NCBI RefSeq assembly: GCF_041435335.1
Contig: NZ_CP108430.1
Span: 3,826,501 to 3,890,500 of the forward strand
Reading direction: 5' to 3'
Source: Streptomyces sp. NBC_01283
Lineage (GTDB): Bacteria; Actinomycetota; Actinomycetes; Streptomycetales; Streptomycetaceae
DNA: 64,000 nt
In this document: piece after piece, positions 26,793-36,622 of the stretch
How positions within the stretch are numbered: the stretch's first letter is position 1
Layout of the letters: every line of letters begins with the position of its first letter
Notes under the pieces: generated by a model
Database searches by the model: none
The model's input: only the letters and a program-made list of their open reading frames with translations
Told to the model about the DNA's origin: nothing
Made by a program: the position numbers and the translations under genes

Positions 26793-26887
26793 TTCGGGCG
26801 GGTCGGTCCACTGGCCTGGTACAGGGGTGGTACCGGCAGCAGTCAGTCACCGGTGGCCGGTGGCGCCGCCGGTGGGCGCCCGGCGGC

Positions 26888-29800
26888 TCATACCGGGTCC
26901 GTCATGTTCGGGGCGGGGGTGTCGTGGCCGCGGGTGTGTGCGGCCGCGTAGCCGTTCTCGCCGAGGGCGGTGCGGGAGCGTTGTGCGGCGCGGTCGACGT
27001 CGATGCGTTCGGCGGGCGGCAGGGGGCTGCCCGCCGCCTCGCGGAGGGCGGCCGCGGTACCGAGGAGTTCGGCGGCGCGGGTGTGGTCGTGTGCGAGGGA
27101 GCGGGCTCCGGCCAGGCCTTCGAGGGCGAGGGCGACCGCGCGTTCGTCGCCCGTGCTGCGGGCCACGGCGAGGCCCTCCCGGTGGAGTTTCTCCGCTCGG
27201 GCCGCGTCACCGCGCTGTTCGGCGACGTAGCCGAGCTGGGCCAGGATCAGGGCGGTGCCGGACCGGACGCCCAGGCGGCGGTTCCAGGCGAGCCAGGGCA
27301 GGAGGTGCTGCTCCGCGGTGTCGAGTTCACCGAGGCGGCGGGCGCCGATGGCGAGGCCCGTCTCGGCGAACTGCTGCGCGGGCCCGTGCGAGTGCTGCGC
27401 GGCGAGGCGCGCGGCGCGCTCGTGGAAGTCGGTGGCCGCGGCGTCGTCACCGGTGAGCAGGGCGACGCGGCCCAGGCGGGCGAGGCGGAAGGACACATCG
27501 GTCCACAGCTGGAGCTCCTCGGCGCCGCGCATTCCGTCGCGGTGGAGCTCGGCGGCGCCCTCGTAGTCGGCGGCGATCTCGGCGAGCACGCCCAGCTGCT
27601 CGGAGGCCTGCAACTGGCCCCAGCGGTCACCGAGTACGGCGAACAGTTCGGCGCTGGCCTCGGCGTCGCGCCGCAGGGTCGCGAGGTCGCCGCGGTAGAG
27701 GGCCCGGGTGGCGCGGGTGCTGAGGGCGGCGGCCACGCCCCAGCGGTCGTCCGCCGCGCGGAACTCCTCCAGGAGCTCGTCGACCTGGGACTCCTCGCTC
27801 TCCATACGGTTGAATCCGCTGCGGGCGAAGGCCAGGAGCCAGCGGGACCGGAGGCCGGCACCCTCGGCGGGGCCGTCGGTGCCGATGCCGGTGTACGGGG
27901 CGTCGTCGCCGGTGAGCAGGGCGAGGGCGGCGCGGGCCGTGCGGGCGGAGGCGCGGGCGGGCGCCGTGTCGGTGCCGTCGGCCGGGGCCGGGCTCGGGGC
28001 CGGACTCGGGCTCGGAGCCGGGGCGAGACTCAGGGCCTGGGCCAGGGAGCGCTCGGCTTCGCCCAGGCGTCCGCGCAGGAACCAGTACCAGGTGAGGGAG
28101 TTCGTCAGGCGCAGCGCGAGGGCGGCGTCACCGTCGGCCGCGGCCCACTCCAGCGCGGCGCGCAGGTTGACGGTCTCGGTGTCGAGGCGGTGCAGCCACT
28201 GCTGTTGGGCGGGGCCGCGGAGTCGGGGTTCGGCGTATTCGGCGAGGCCGGCGTAGTGGTGGGCGTGGCGGCGCCGTACGTCCTTCGTCTCCCCCGCCTC
28301 GTCGAGCCGTTCGAGGCTGTAGGCGGCGACGGATTCGAGCATGCGGTAGCGGATGCCGTGGGCGGGGTCGGTGCCGGGTGCCGTGGTGAGGAGGGAGCGG
28401 TCGACGAGGCGGGTGATGAGGTCGAGTACGTCTGCCCCGTCCGCCCCGGTGGAGGTGGACGTGCCGCGTGATGCGTCGCCTGTCATGGAGCCGGGCGGGC
28501 CATCGACGCCGTACACCGCTTCGGCCGATTCCAGGGTGAAACCGCCGCCGAAGACCGCGAGTTGACGTAGAGCGCCCTGTTCCTCCGCGGTCGAAAGCTC
28601 CCAGCTCCAGTCGATCATCGCGCGCAGGGTGCGCTGGCGGGCGGGGGCGTCCCTGCGGACCTGGTTGAGCAGCCGGAACCGGTCGTGCAGCCGCTCGGCG
28701 AGGGCGTGCACGCCGAGGGCGCGTACGCGGGTGGCGGCCAGTTCGATGGCGAGCGGGATGCCGTCGAGGCGGCGGCAGATGAGGGCGGCGGCGGGGGTGT
28801 TCTCCGCGTCCAGCACGAAGCCGGGCGAGGCGGCGGCGGCCCGCTCGGCGAACAAGGCCAGGGCTTCGCGCTCCCCGAGCGGCGCGACGGCTTCGACCGT
28901 CTCGCCGGAGAGGGCGAGGGGCTACTGACTGGTGGCAAGCACACGCAGCCCGGGTGCATGCCGAAGGAGTTCGGCGAGCAGCACGGCCACGGGCTCCAGC
29001 ACGTGCTCACAGTTGTCAAACACCAGGAGGATGCGCCGCGGGGCGAGGGCCCTGGCGAGGAACCGCACGAGAGCGGGCACGTCGGAGGGCGCGACAGAAA
29101 TGCCGGGGGTGCGCGGAGCGCTGGGGGCGGGGTCGGGAGCGTGGGGAGTCGGTGGCTCGGCCGGGAGGGGCGGGGGCTCGGTGTTGGGGGGCGGAGGTGT
29201 GTCCCTGATGCCCAGGGTTGCGGCCAGCGTTTCGGCGGCGTCGTTCTTCGTGCCGGCCAGTTCCACCAGCCAGACGCCGTCCTCGAAGTCGTCCGCGAGT
29301 CCGGCCGCCGCCTCCAGCGCCAGCCGGGTCTTGCCTACGCCGCCCGGCCCCACCAGGGTGACGAGGCGTGTCGTTCCGACCAGCTCCCGCACCCGGGCCG
29401 CCGCATCATCCCGGCCCACGAGAGCGGTGACAGGAGTCGGCAGGTTCGTGCGGGGGTGCGAGGGTGTCGGCCGTGACTCCGGGGCCGGGTGCGGCCTCGG
29501 GGCATCCGCCCTCGGCGGGGCCAGTTCCGGGGACTGGCGGAGCATTGCCTCGTGGAGTGCGGCGAGTTCCGCGCCGGGGTCGATGCCCAGGTCGTCGGCC
29601 AGGCGCTCGCGCAGGTCACGGTAGGCGTCCAGTGCCTCCGTCGGGCGCCCCGCCAGATAGAGCGCCCTCATGTGCGCGCCCCGCAGCCTCTCCCGCAACG
29701 GCTGCTCCGCCACCAGGTCCGCCAACTCATCCGCCAGGGAGGCGTGTTCCCCCGGGGCTGCGTACTCCAGGCGCAGTTCCGCCCGTGCCTCCTGAGCCGT

Positions 29801-30301
29801 GAGCCGCTGCTCCTCCAGGCGGGCCACCGCCACCCGCACGAACTCCTCGTCCCGGAAATCCGCGTACGCCGGTCCACGCCACAGCGTCAGCGCCTCCGAG
29901 AGGAGCGTGGCCCTCTCCCGTACATCGGGGGTGCCGTACGCGTCGTACGCACGTGAAGTCAGCGCCACGAAGCGCGCCGCATCCGTCAGCCCCTCCGGCG
30001 TCACTCCCTCGGGGGCCCGCAGCAGATATCCGGCGGGGCCGTACGCCACGAGCTCGCGCGCCCCCGGTTCCGCCTTCTCCAGGGCCCTGCGCAGCTGGGA
30101 GATCTTGGTCTGGAGGCTGTTGGCGGGGTTGCCCGGCAGCCGCTCGCCCCACAGCCCGTCGATCAGGACGTCCGCGGGGACCGGCCGGCCCTGGTGGATC
30201 AGGAGATTCGCGAGCAGGGCACGGACCTTCGGCTCCGGAACCGGGACGACAGCCCCGTCCGCCGTGCGCACCGTCAAAGGGCCCAGCACCTCGAATCGCA
30301 T
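26888..30301 (-). pseudogene. AfsR/SARP-type regulator interrupted by an in-frame amber codon
   Basis: From ATG 30301 the frame encodes an OmpR-type winged helix (residues 1-95), a bacterial transcriptional activation domain (about 100-250), an NB-ARC ATPase with P-loop GPGGVGKT (318-325) and Walker-B-like LLVFDN (D429). Then TAG appears at codon 460 (28922-28924). The same frame continues with PLALSGETVEAV and the rest of the STAND module and about 500 residues of TPR-like helices to 26888. Relatives read ATSQEPLAL, so GAG to TAG is one base change. Without it the product is 1,137 residues. As read, a truncated activator of 459 residues lacks its regulatory half; a TTG at 28855 could restart a C-terminal piece. 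Divergent from the oxidoreductase gene. Confidence 0.85.
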
Positions 30302-30508
30302 GCCGCAACGTTAATGCGGGCCTGCTCAGGTCCCCTCGGCGGCCGCCGTGCGTCAGCCGTCAGTGGCTCGTGCGCGGCCCCGGGCACGGTGTTCCACGTG
30401 ACCAGGACAGGCCGAACGCCCCGGACCGAACACAGCCGGCCGATCAGCCGCCCGGTCACACACCACAAGCCGAAGCCACCTGGCCACAGCCCCGAAAGGA
30501 CCCCCGCC

Positions 30509-31534
30509 ATGTCCACGCCCACCCCCGCCACCACCTCCCGCGAAATCCGTCTCGCCGCCCGTCCCGTAGGCGAACCCGCCCCCAGCGACTTCGAGTTGGT
30601 CACCACGCCGGTCCCTGAGCCCACCGAGGGGCAGATCCTGGTGCGCAACACCTGGATGTCCGTGGACCCGTACATGCGGGGCCGTATGGACGACGCCCCC
30701 TCCTACATCCCGCCCTTCGCGATCGGCGCCGCCCTCGAAGGCAGCGCGGTCGGCGAGGTCATCGCGTCCCGTGCCGAGAACGTGCCGGTGGGCGCGACCG
30801 TCTCGCACTTCCTCGGGTGGCGCGAGTACGCCGTCCTCGATGCCGCCACCGCCACCGTCATCGACACCTCGCTCGCCCCGGCGCCCGCCTACCTCGGCCC
30901 CCTGGGCACCACGGGCCTGACCGCGTACGCGGCGCTCACCCGTACCGCCCCCGTCCGCGAGGGCGACATCGTGTTCGTCTCCGCGGCGGCGGGCGCGGTC
31001 GGCAGCGTCGCGGGGCAACTGGCCCGCGAGCTCGGGGCATCCCGGGTGATCGGTTCGGCGGGCGGGCCGGCGAAGACCAAGAAGCTGCTCGACACGTTCG
31101 GCTACGACGCGGCAATCGACTACCGCAAGGGCGGCATCCCCGAACAGCTCGCCCAGGCTGCCCCCGAGGGCATCGACGTCTACCTGGACTCGGTCGGCGG
31201 CGACCATCTGGAGGCCGCCATCGGCGCCATCCGCACCGGCGGCCGTATCGCTCTCGTGGGCGCCATCAGCGGCTACAACACCACCGCACCCGCGCCAGGG
31301 CCGAACAACCTGTTCCGTGCCGCGACCCACGAGGCGACCCTGCGCGGCATGCTCGTCAGCAGCCACTTCGACCTGTTCCCGGAGTGGATCGGCAAGGCCG
31401 CGGGCCTGCTCGCCAACGGCAGCCTGCGCACCGAGCAGACCGTCGTCGAGGGCATCGAGCAGGCGCCCGACGCCTTCCTCGGCGTGCTGCGCGGCGCCAA
31501 CACCGGCAAGATGCTCGTCCGCCTCAGCGTTTGA
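30509..31534 (+). CDS. NADP-dependent oxidoreductase (zinc-independent MDR, leukotriene-B4-dehydrogenase type)
   Basis: ATG 30509 follows AAAGGA at 30495-30500. The 341-residue protein is a medium-chain reductase of the prostaglandin-reductase/curcumin-reductase group: NTWMSVDPYMRGRM near the N-terminus, GPLGTTGLTAYAAL, and the Rossmann motif SAAAGAVGSVAGQLA at about residues 152-166, with no zinc-ligand cysteines. Such enzymes reduce alpha,beta-unsaturated carbonyls with NADPH. Divergent from the interrupted AfsR-like regulator (about 207 bases); its last 11 bases overlap the end of the methyltransferase gene on the opposite strand. Confidence 0.9.
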   Translation: MSTPTPATTSREIRLAARPVGEPAPSDFELVTTPVPEPTEGQILVRNTWMSVDPYMRGRMDDAPSYIPPFAIGAALEGSAVGEVIASRAENVPVGATVSHFLGWREYAVLDAATATVIDTSLAPAPAYLGPLGTTGLTAYAALTRTAPVREGDIVFVSAAAGAVGSVAGQLARELGASRVIGSAGGPAKTKKLLDTFGYDAAIDYRKGGIPEQLAQAAPEGIDVYLDSVGGDHLEAAIGAIRTGGRIALVGAISGYNTTAPAPGPNNLFRAATHEATLRGMLVSSHFDLFPEWIGKAAGLLANGSLRTEQTVVEGIEQAPDAFLGVLRGANTGKMLVRLSV

Positions 31535-32318
31535 TGCCGACCCCGCCGAACATGGCCACGTCCTCGACGCCCGCTTCCGCCTCCGCCGCCCCCGCGTGCC
31601 ACCGGTTGCACGAGACCACTCCGGGGGCGAGGAGGTCCAGGCCCTCGAAGAATCCGACGACCTGCTCGGGGGTGCGCTGCGTCAGCCTGGGCGTGCCGTT
31701 CTCGTTCCAGAACGCCACCGCCTCGTCCACGTCGGGCATCTCCGGGCTGGTGATCGTGTGCGAGAGGACCAGATGGCTGCCGGCCGGAAGCGCGTCGAGC
31801 AGGCGGCGCACGATGCCGTATGCCTCGGAGTCGTCGTCGATGAAGATGACGACTCCGAGCAGGATCAGCGCGACCGGCCGGTCGAAGTCCAGGGTCTTGG
31901 CGGCGTGTTCGAGGATCGTGTCGACGTTGCGCAGGTCCTCGTCGAGGTAGTCGGTCCTGCCCTCGGGGGTGCTGGTGAGCAGGGCGCGTGCGTGGGTGAG
32001 GACCAGCGGGTCGTTGTCCACGTAGACGACGCGGGACTCGGGGGCGATCCGCTGGGCGACCTCGTGGGTGTTGTCGGCGGTCGGCAGTCCGGTGCCGATG
32101 TCGAGGAACTGCCGGATGCCGCACTCGGTCACGAGGTGGCTCACGGCACGCCCGAGGAACTGCCGGTCGGCCAGCGCGTAGGCGCCGATGCCGGGGTGCA
32201 GCGTGCGGATCTGGTCGCCGGCCGCCTGGTCGACGGGGTAGTTGTCCTTGCCGCCGAGCCAGTAGTTCCAGATCCGGGCCGTGTGAGGCTGCGTGGTGTT
32301 GATCCTGCTGTCGGCCAT
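31524..32318 (-). CDS. SAM-dependent methyltransferase (DUF574/SAV2177-like)
   Basis: ATG 32318 with CGGAGG upstream. The 264-residue protein opens with HTARIWNYWLGGKDNYPVDQ, the signature of a large streptomycete methyltransferase-like family. The SAM motif I is QFLDIGTGLPT and motif II is RVVYVDNDP, followed by a DFDRPVALILLGVVIFIDD strand. No substrate is known for this family, which is expanded in Streptomyces. Neighbours give no hint. It runs tail to tail with the oxidoreductase gene. Confidence 0.88.
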   Translation of the reverse strand: MADSRINTTQPHTARIWNYWLGGKDNYPVDQAAGDQIRTLHPGIGAYALADRQFLGRAVSHLVTECGIRQFLDIGTGLPTADNTHEVAQRIAPESRVVYVDNDPLVLTHARALLTSTPEGRTDYLDEDLRNVDTILEHAAKTLDFDRPVALILLGVVIFIDDDSEAYGIVRRLLDALPAGSHLVLSHTITSPEMPDVDEAVAFWNENGTPRLTQRTPEQVVGFFEGLDLLAPGVVSCNRWHAGAAEAEAGVEDVAMFGGVGIKR

Positions 32319-32412
32319 GTGCGGTCGCCTCCGAGCACCTCCGGGTCCACCATCGATCAACCGGCAGCGTACTCGCCCGACTTGGGGCCACCGAGGCCGC
32401 CCGGGCCGGGGA

Positions 32413-33612
32413 TCAGAGAATCACGTGCGGCACGAACCTCGCGTACTCGTCCGTGATCAGACCCGCCGACTCCCGGATGCCGAGCCCCGCCGCCTCGTTC
32501 TCGACGACCCACGCCCCGAGCACCACACGGTTGCCGTCGAAGTCGGGCAGCGGCGCGAACTCCTGGTAGCAGCAAGCCTCTTCCCGCACGGCGGGTTCGG
32601 CCGGTTCGGCGCCTGGCTCGTGAACCGTGACTCCGGCGCCTTCGCGGCCCAGGAGGGGCTTGGCTACGTAGCCCCGTCCGGAAGCCAGCTCCCGGGGGCC
32701 GTCCAGGTAGGCGGGGAGGAGATTGGGGTGGCCGGGGTACAGCTCCCAGAGGATCGCCAGGAGCGCCTTGTTGGAGAGGAGCATCTTCCAGGCGGGCTCG
32801 ATCCACAGGGTGGAGCCGGTGCCGCCGCCGTTGTCGAGGGTCTCCAGGACGTGCGGGGCGAAGCGGTCGGTGGTCAGCCACTCCCACGGATAGAGCTTGA
32901 AGCAGCTGCGGATGAAGCCGAGTCTCTTGTCGACGAAGCGCCGCGAGAGCCGGTCCCAGCCGATGTCCTCCATGGAGATCGCCTCGGTGTCGAGCCCGGC
33001 CTGCTGCGCGGTCTCACGCAGATACGCGACCGTCATCAGATCCTCGCCGAGCTCGTCGCCCGCGGAATGCGCGAAGTACAGCGGGCCGCCGGGCGGGAGC
33101 AGGGCGGCCTGCTTCTTCCAGGCGTCCACGAGGCGCTCGTGGAGGGAGTTCCACTGGTCGGCGCCCGGGAAGCGCTCCTCCATCCAGAACCACTGCGGGC
33201 TCGCGGCCTCGACCAGGGACGTGGGGGTGTCCGCGTTGTACTCCAGCATCTTGGCCGGGCCGCCGCTCGCGCCCGCGTAGTGGAGGTCGAACCGCCCGTA
33301 GAGGGAGGGCAGTTCGGCGCGGCGGTGCCAGGCCTCGGTGACCGCGTCGGCCACGCGGGGGTCCGCGATGCCGAGATCGGCGAGGCGGCCGTGCGTGACG
33401 ATGTGCTCGGCCGCCGCGAGGCACATCGCGTGCAGTTCCTCGACGACCTCCTCCAGGGCCTCGACCTCGGGGAGCGTGAACGTGTAATAGGCGGACTCGT
33501 CCCAGTACGGGCGGAGCGAGTCGTCGGGGTAGCGGGTCAGGGGGTAGATGAGCCCCTGGTCCTCGACCGTCTGCTGCCAGCCGGGACGGGGCGTGGTGGT
33601 GTGGCGGTCCAT
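32413..33612 (-). CDS. Glutathionylspermidine synthase-family ATP-grasp ligase (YgiC-like)
   Basis: A 399-residue protein of the GSP_synth family. YGRFDLHYAG and KMLEYNADTPTSLVEAA are the conserved substrate region, and the ATP-grasp core shows KMLLSNKALLAILWELYPGHPNLLPAY, YVAKPLLGREGAGVTVHE (the ATP-binding lysine region) and CCYQEFAPLPDFDGNRVVLGAWVV (metal ligands). E. coli Gsp synthetase joins glutathione and spermidine; YgiC-type members keep the ligase without the amidase, and the true substrate is unknown. Streptomyces makes mycothiol instead of glutathione, so another peptide or amine is expected. It follows a lipoprotein gene by nine bases, as ygiB precedes ygiC in E. coli. Confidence 0.9.
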   Translation of the reverse strand: MDRHTTTPRPGWQQTVEDQGLIYPLTRYPDDSLRPYWDESAYYTFTLPEVEALEEVVEELHAMCLAAAEHIVTHGRLADLGIADPRVADAVTEAWHRRAELPSLYGRFDLHYAGASGGPAKMLEYNADTPTSLVEAASPQWFWMEERFPGADQWNSLHERLVDAWKKQAALLPPGGPLYFAHSAGDELGEDLMTVAYLRETAQQAGLDTEAISMEDIGWDRLSRRFVDKRLGFIRSCFKLYPWEWLTTDRFAPHVLETLDNGGGTGSTLWIEPAWKMLLSNKALLAILWELYPGHPNLLPAYLDGPRELASGRGYVAKPLLGREGAGVTVHEPGAEPAEPAVREEACCYQEFAPLPDFDGNRVVLGAWVVENEAAGLGIRESAGLITDEYARFVPHVIL

Positions 33613-33621
33613 GGTCCGGGA

Positions 33622-34023
33622 TCAGCCGCCGCCACTGCCCGAGCAGCCGAAGCCGTCGCGGTCGACGGCCTCGCTGCGGCTGAAGGTGCCGTAGTCGGCG
33701 TAACGGCCGTCGATGTCGGCGTCGTAGTACCACTCGGGGTCCATGCGGCCGGACTTGCCGGTGCCGTAGGAACCGCCGCTGCTCTTACGTCCCTTGCCGT
33801 TCGAGGAGTTCGAGGAGGACGAACCGGAACCGCTCTTGCAGTTCTTGTCGGCCACGATCTTGTAGCCGGTGAAGGTGTCGTAGCTGTCGCGGTCCACGCA
33901 CCGCTTGTCCGGCTCCGAGCCGCACGAGGTCAGGGCCGCCGCGAGGACGCCCATTCCGCCGAGCACGACCGTGCTGGACCGCAGCCTCCGCCGTGGGGCC
34001 TTCCGCTCTTCCTGTTCTTCCAT
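33622..34023 (-). CDS. Lipoprotein, YgiB-like partner of the ATP-grasp ligase
   Basis: The 133-residue product has a basic n-region (RKAPRRRLRS), hydrophobic core and lipobox LTSC giving lipid-modified C34. The mature part is Ser/Gly/Asn-rich (SGSGSSSSNSSNGKG) with aromatic motifs (DPEWYYDADIDGRYADYG) and a terminal CSGSGGG. In composition and place it resembles DUF1190/YgiB. It is the first gene of a two-gene operon with the ligase, nine bases apart. Function unknown; one possibility is that the ligase modifies this surface protein or its tail. Confidence 0.75.
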   Translation of the reverse strand: MEEQEERKAPRRRLRSSTVVLGGMGVLAAALTSCGSEPDKRCVDRDSYDTFTGYKIVADKNCKSGSGSSSSNSSNGKGRKSSGGSYGTGKSGRMDPEWYYDADIDGRYADYGTFSRSEAVDRDGFGCSGSGGG

Positions 34024-34162
34024 CTGTGCTTCCGCTCCCCCGTTGTCGTACGTGTGTCCGTCAGTTGTCCGTCTGTCGTACGTGGTCGGCGATCAGCGTA
34101 GGTAAGGGCCCGTGCGCCATGCCAACCGGCTCAGCCGAATCCCTCTCCTCTACAGTCACTTC

Positions 34163-35023
34163 GTGTCTCTTGGGATGATTTGCGCTCTCGGTTCAGCGGT
34201 CTGCTTCGGCACGGCCTCCGTCTTTCAGGCCATCGCCGCCCGCTCCACGGCGCCCGGAACGGGGTCCGGGGTCGACCCCGCGCTGCTGCTGCGCGCGGTG
34301 AAGCAGTGGCGGTACGTCGTGGGGCTCGGGCTCGACGGGCTCGGGTTCCTGCTGCAGATCGTGGCGCTGCGTTCCATCCCGATCTACGCCGTCGGTGCGG
34401 CCCTCGCCGCGAGCCTCGCCGTCACGGCGGTGGTGGCCTCGCGGATGCTGCGGGTGCGGTTGAGCGGTGTGGAGTGGGGGGCGGTGGGCGTGGTGTGCGC
34501 GGGGCTCGCGATGCTGGGGCTCGCGTCGGGGGACGAGGGGGAAGGCGTCGGCTCGACGGCCCTGCGGTACGTGATGCTCGGCGTGGCGGTGGGTGTGCTG
34601 CTGCTCGGCGCGGTGGCCGGGCGGTTGCCCGGACGGGGGCGGGCGCTGGCCCTGGGGCTCGGGGCGGGGCTCGGGTTCGGGGTGGTGGAGGTGGCGGTAC
34701 GGCTGATCGACGATGTCTCGCCGGGGGCGCTGGTGAGGAACCCGGCCTGTTACGCGCTGCTGGTGGGCGGGGGTGCGGCGTTCCTGCTGCTCACGTCCGC
34801 GTTGCAGCGGGGCTCGGTGACGACCACTACCGCGGGAATGGTGATCGGGGAGACGATCGGGCCCGCGGTGGTGGGGGTCGTCTGGCTCGGGGATCGCACG
34901 CGGGGCGGGATGGAGTGGGTGGCCGTCCTGGGGTTCGTGGTGGCTGTGGTGGGGGCGTTGGCTTTGGCGCGCTTCGGTGAGGCACCGGTCGAGGAGGAGG
35001 CGGCGGTGGGAGGTCCTGCGTAG
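34163..35023 (+). CDS. DMT-superfamily (EamA-like) membrane protein
   Basis: I use GTG 34163: TACAGT (34151-34156) ends six bases before it, suggesting a leaderless transcript; ATG 34175 and an upstream ATG 34112 are alternatives. The 286-residue protein has nine to ten hydrophobic segments in two EamA-like halves, opening with MICALGSAVCFGTASVFQAIAA and including LDGLGFLLQIVALRSIPIYAVGAALAASLAV, a family signature. Members carry small metabolites outward or are of unknown substrate. It stands alone; a common Streptomyces intergenic repeat follows it. Confidence 0.8.
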   Translation: MSLGMICALGSAVCFGTASVFQAIAARSTAPGTGSGVDPALLLRAVKQWRYVVGLGLDGLGFLLQIVALRSIPIYAVGAALAASLAVTAVVASRMLRVRLSGVEWGAVGVVCAGLAMLGLASGDEGEGVGSTALRYVMLGVAVGVLLLGAVAGRLPGRGRALALGLGAGLGFGVVEVAVRLIDDVSPGALVRNPACYALLVGGGAAFLLLTSALQRGSVTTTTAGMVIGETIGPAVVGVVWLGDRTRGGMEWVAVLGFVVAVVGALALARFGEAPVEEEAAVGGPA

Positions 35024-35035
35024 GGGCTGCCTGGG

Positions 35036-35160
35036 GGCTGGGTAGGGGCGGACCCTGCGGGGCTTTCCCCAGTCCCGCCCCTTCCCGGCTGTGACATTTG
35101 CGGCTCCGCCGCGTGGGGCTCCGCCCCAGACCCCGCTCCTCGAACGCCGGAGGGGCTGAG
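35036..35160. repeat. Streptomyces-type GC-rich intergenic repeat
   Basis: The stretch between two convergent genes has the words GGGGCTTTCCCC, GGCTCCGCCGCG, GGGGCTCCGCCCCAGACCCC and CGAACGCCGGAGGGGCTGA. I recognise this as the repeat scattered between streptomycete genes, usually at convergent ends. It forms nested hairpins (GGGGCTCCGCCCC is itself a stem) and probably works as a terminator for both neighbours. From recall, not a search. Confidence 0.65.
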
Positions 35161-35168
35161 ACACCGCC

Positions 35169-36575
35169 CTACGGCAACACCGCGCACAACGCCTCCAGCG
35201 CCCCTGCCCAGCCATGGTCCGCCGGTGTGCCGTAGCCCACCACCAGTGCGTCCCGCTCCGGGGGCCTCGCGGCAGGATGGCGGAAGCTCGCGAGGCCCTG
35301 TACCGCGAGGCGTTGCCAGCTTGCCGCCTGGACCACCGTCCGTTCCGTGCCCGGCGGGAGTTCAAGCACCGCGTGCAGTCCCGCGGCGATCCCCGTGGCC
35401 CGCACTTCGGGCGCCCGCGCGGCAAGCGCGGCGACCAGCTGGTCCCGCCGGCGGCGGTAGCGCAGCCGCGCGCCCCGCACATGGCGGTCGTACGCACCTG
35501 ACGTGATGAACTCCGCGAGCGTCAGCTGGTCCAGCGCCCCGCAGGCCCATTCCGCGCCCCCCTTCGCCTCGATGACCTCGGCGGCGATGGGCGCGGGCAG
35601 CACCATCCAGCCGAGCCGGAGACCGGGGGCGAGGGACTTGCTGGCCGTGCCGAGGTAGACCACGCGGTCGGGGTCGAGGCCCTGGAGCGCGCCCACCGGC
35701 TGCCGGTCGTAGCGGAACTCCCCGTCGTAGTCGTCCTCCAGGATCAGGCCGCCCGTGCGCCGCGCCCAGTCGACGACGGCCGCACGCCGGTCGGGGTGCA
35801 GCGGCACCCCCATCGGGAACTGGTGGGCGGGCGTCAGGAGCGCCACCTTCGCCGAGCCCGACCCCAACTCGTCCGTCGAGGTGCCCAGTTCGTCGAAGGG
35901 CAGCGGCCTGGTCGTCAGACCCGCCCGCTTCAGCAGATTCCAGTGCACGTCCAGGCCGTACGACTCGACCGTCACCTCCCGCAGACCGCGGGCCCGCAGT
36001 ACACCGCCCAGCAGGCTCAGCCCCTGCGCGAACCCGGCGCAGATGACGATGCGGTCCGGGTCCGTGCGCACGCCGCGGGCCCGGGAGAGGTAGTCGGCGA
36101 GGGCGGTACGCAGTTCGACGCGGCCGCGCGGGTCGCCGTAGCCGAGCGCGTCGTTCGGGGCGGCGGCCATGGCCCGGCGCGCGGCCTTGAGCCAGGCGGC
36201 GCGCGGGAATGTGGAGAGGTCGGGGGTGCCCGGCATCAGGTCGTACGTCGGACCGCCGGCGGCCCTGCGGCGCGGCGTGGGTGCGGCTGGGCGGGGAACG
36301 GCGCGTTCGGCGACGCGGGTGCCCGAGCCCTGGCGTGCGGTGAGCCAGCCCTCGGCGACGAGGTCCGCGTACGCGTCGGCGACGGTGTTGCGGGCGATGC
36401 CCAGGTCGACGGCGAGGGAGCGGGACGAGGGGAGGCGGATGCCGGGGGCGAGCCTGCCGCCGCGCACCGCCTCGCGCAGGGCGTCCGTGAGGCCCTTGCG
36501 CACGCCGGAGTGCATCGCCTCTCCCCCGGTCTCCAGGTGGAGGTCGACGCCCAAAGTGGCCCACGAATCTTCCAT
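35169..36575 (-). CDS. MocR/PdxR-family transcriptional regulator
   Basis: A 468-residue fusion of a GntR winged helix (residues about 17-85: LTDALREAVRGGRLAPGIRLPSSRSLAVDLGIARNTVADAYADL) and a class I aminotransferase-like domain. YLGTASKSLAPGLRLGW carries the PLP lysine. DDYDGEFRYDRQPVGALQG supplies the D/Y pair that holds PLP. MocR proteins sense PLP, GABA, taurine or similar amines and usually control a divergent operon. Only 47 bases separate it from the divergent CMD-CMD-PEPM operon, so both promoters overlap and direct control is likely. Effector unknown. Confidence 0.92.
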   Translation of the reverse strand: MEDSWATLGVDLHLETGGEAMHSGVRKGLTDALREAVRGGRLAPGIRLPSSRSLAVDLGIARNTVADAYADLVAEGWLTARQGSGTRVAERAVPRPAAPTPRRRAAGGPTYDLMPGTPDLSTFPRAAWLKAARRAMAAAPNDALGYGDPRGRVELRTALADYLSRARGVRTDPDRIVICAGFAQGLSLLGGVLRARGLREVTVESYGLDVHWNLLKRAGLTTRPLPFDELGTSTDELGSGSAKVALLTPAHQFPMGVPLHPDRRAAVVDWARRTGGLILEDDYDGEFRYDRQPVGALQGLDPDRVVYLGTASKSLAPGLRLGWMVLPAPIAAEVIEAKGGAEWACGALDQLTLAEFITSGAYDRHVRGARLRYRRRRDQLVAALAARAPEVRATGIAAGLHAVLELPPGTERTVVQAASWQRLAVQGLASFRHPAARPPERDALVVGYGTPADHGWAGALEALCAVLP

Positions 36576-36622
36576 GGGAATGGACCATACCTGTGGGCTA
36601 CTCCCCTCGTACGGTCGATGTC

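Noticed and set aside
28855..28924. Two separate genes in place of one interrupted AfsR-type regulator
   Set aside because: Both frames are in register, the boundary is in the middle of the conserved SQEPLAL block, and there is no ribosome site or good start before the second part. A nonsense mutation explains it better.
35024..35168. Small RNA gene in the convergent spacer after the DMT gene
   Set aside because: The sequence is the common Streptomyces intergenic repeat and is better explained as a terminator-like repeat.
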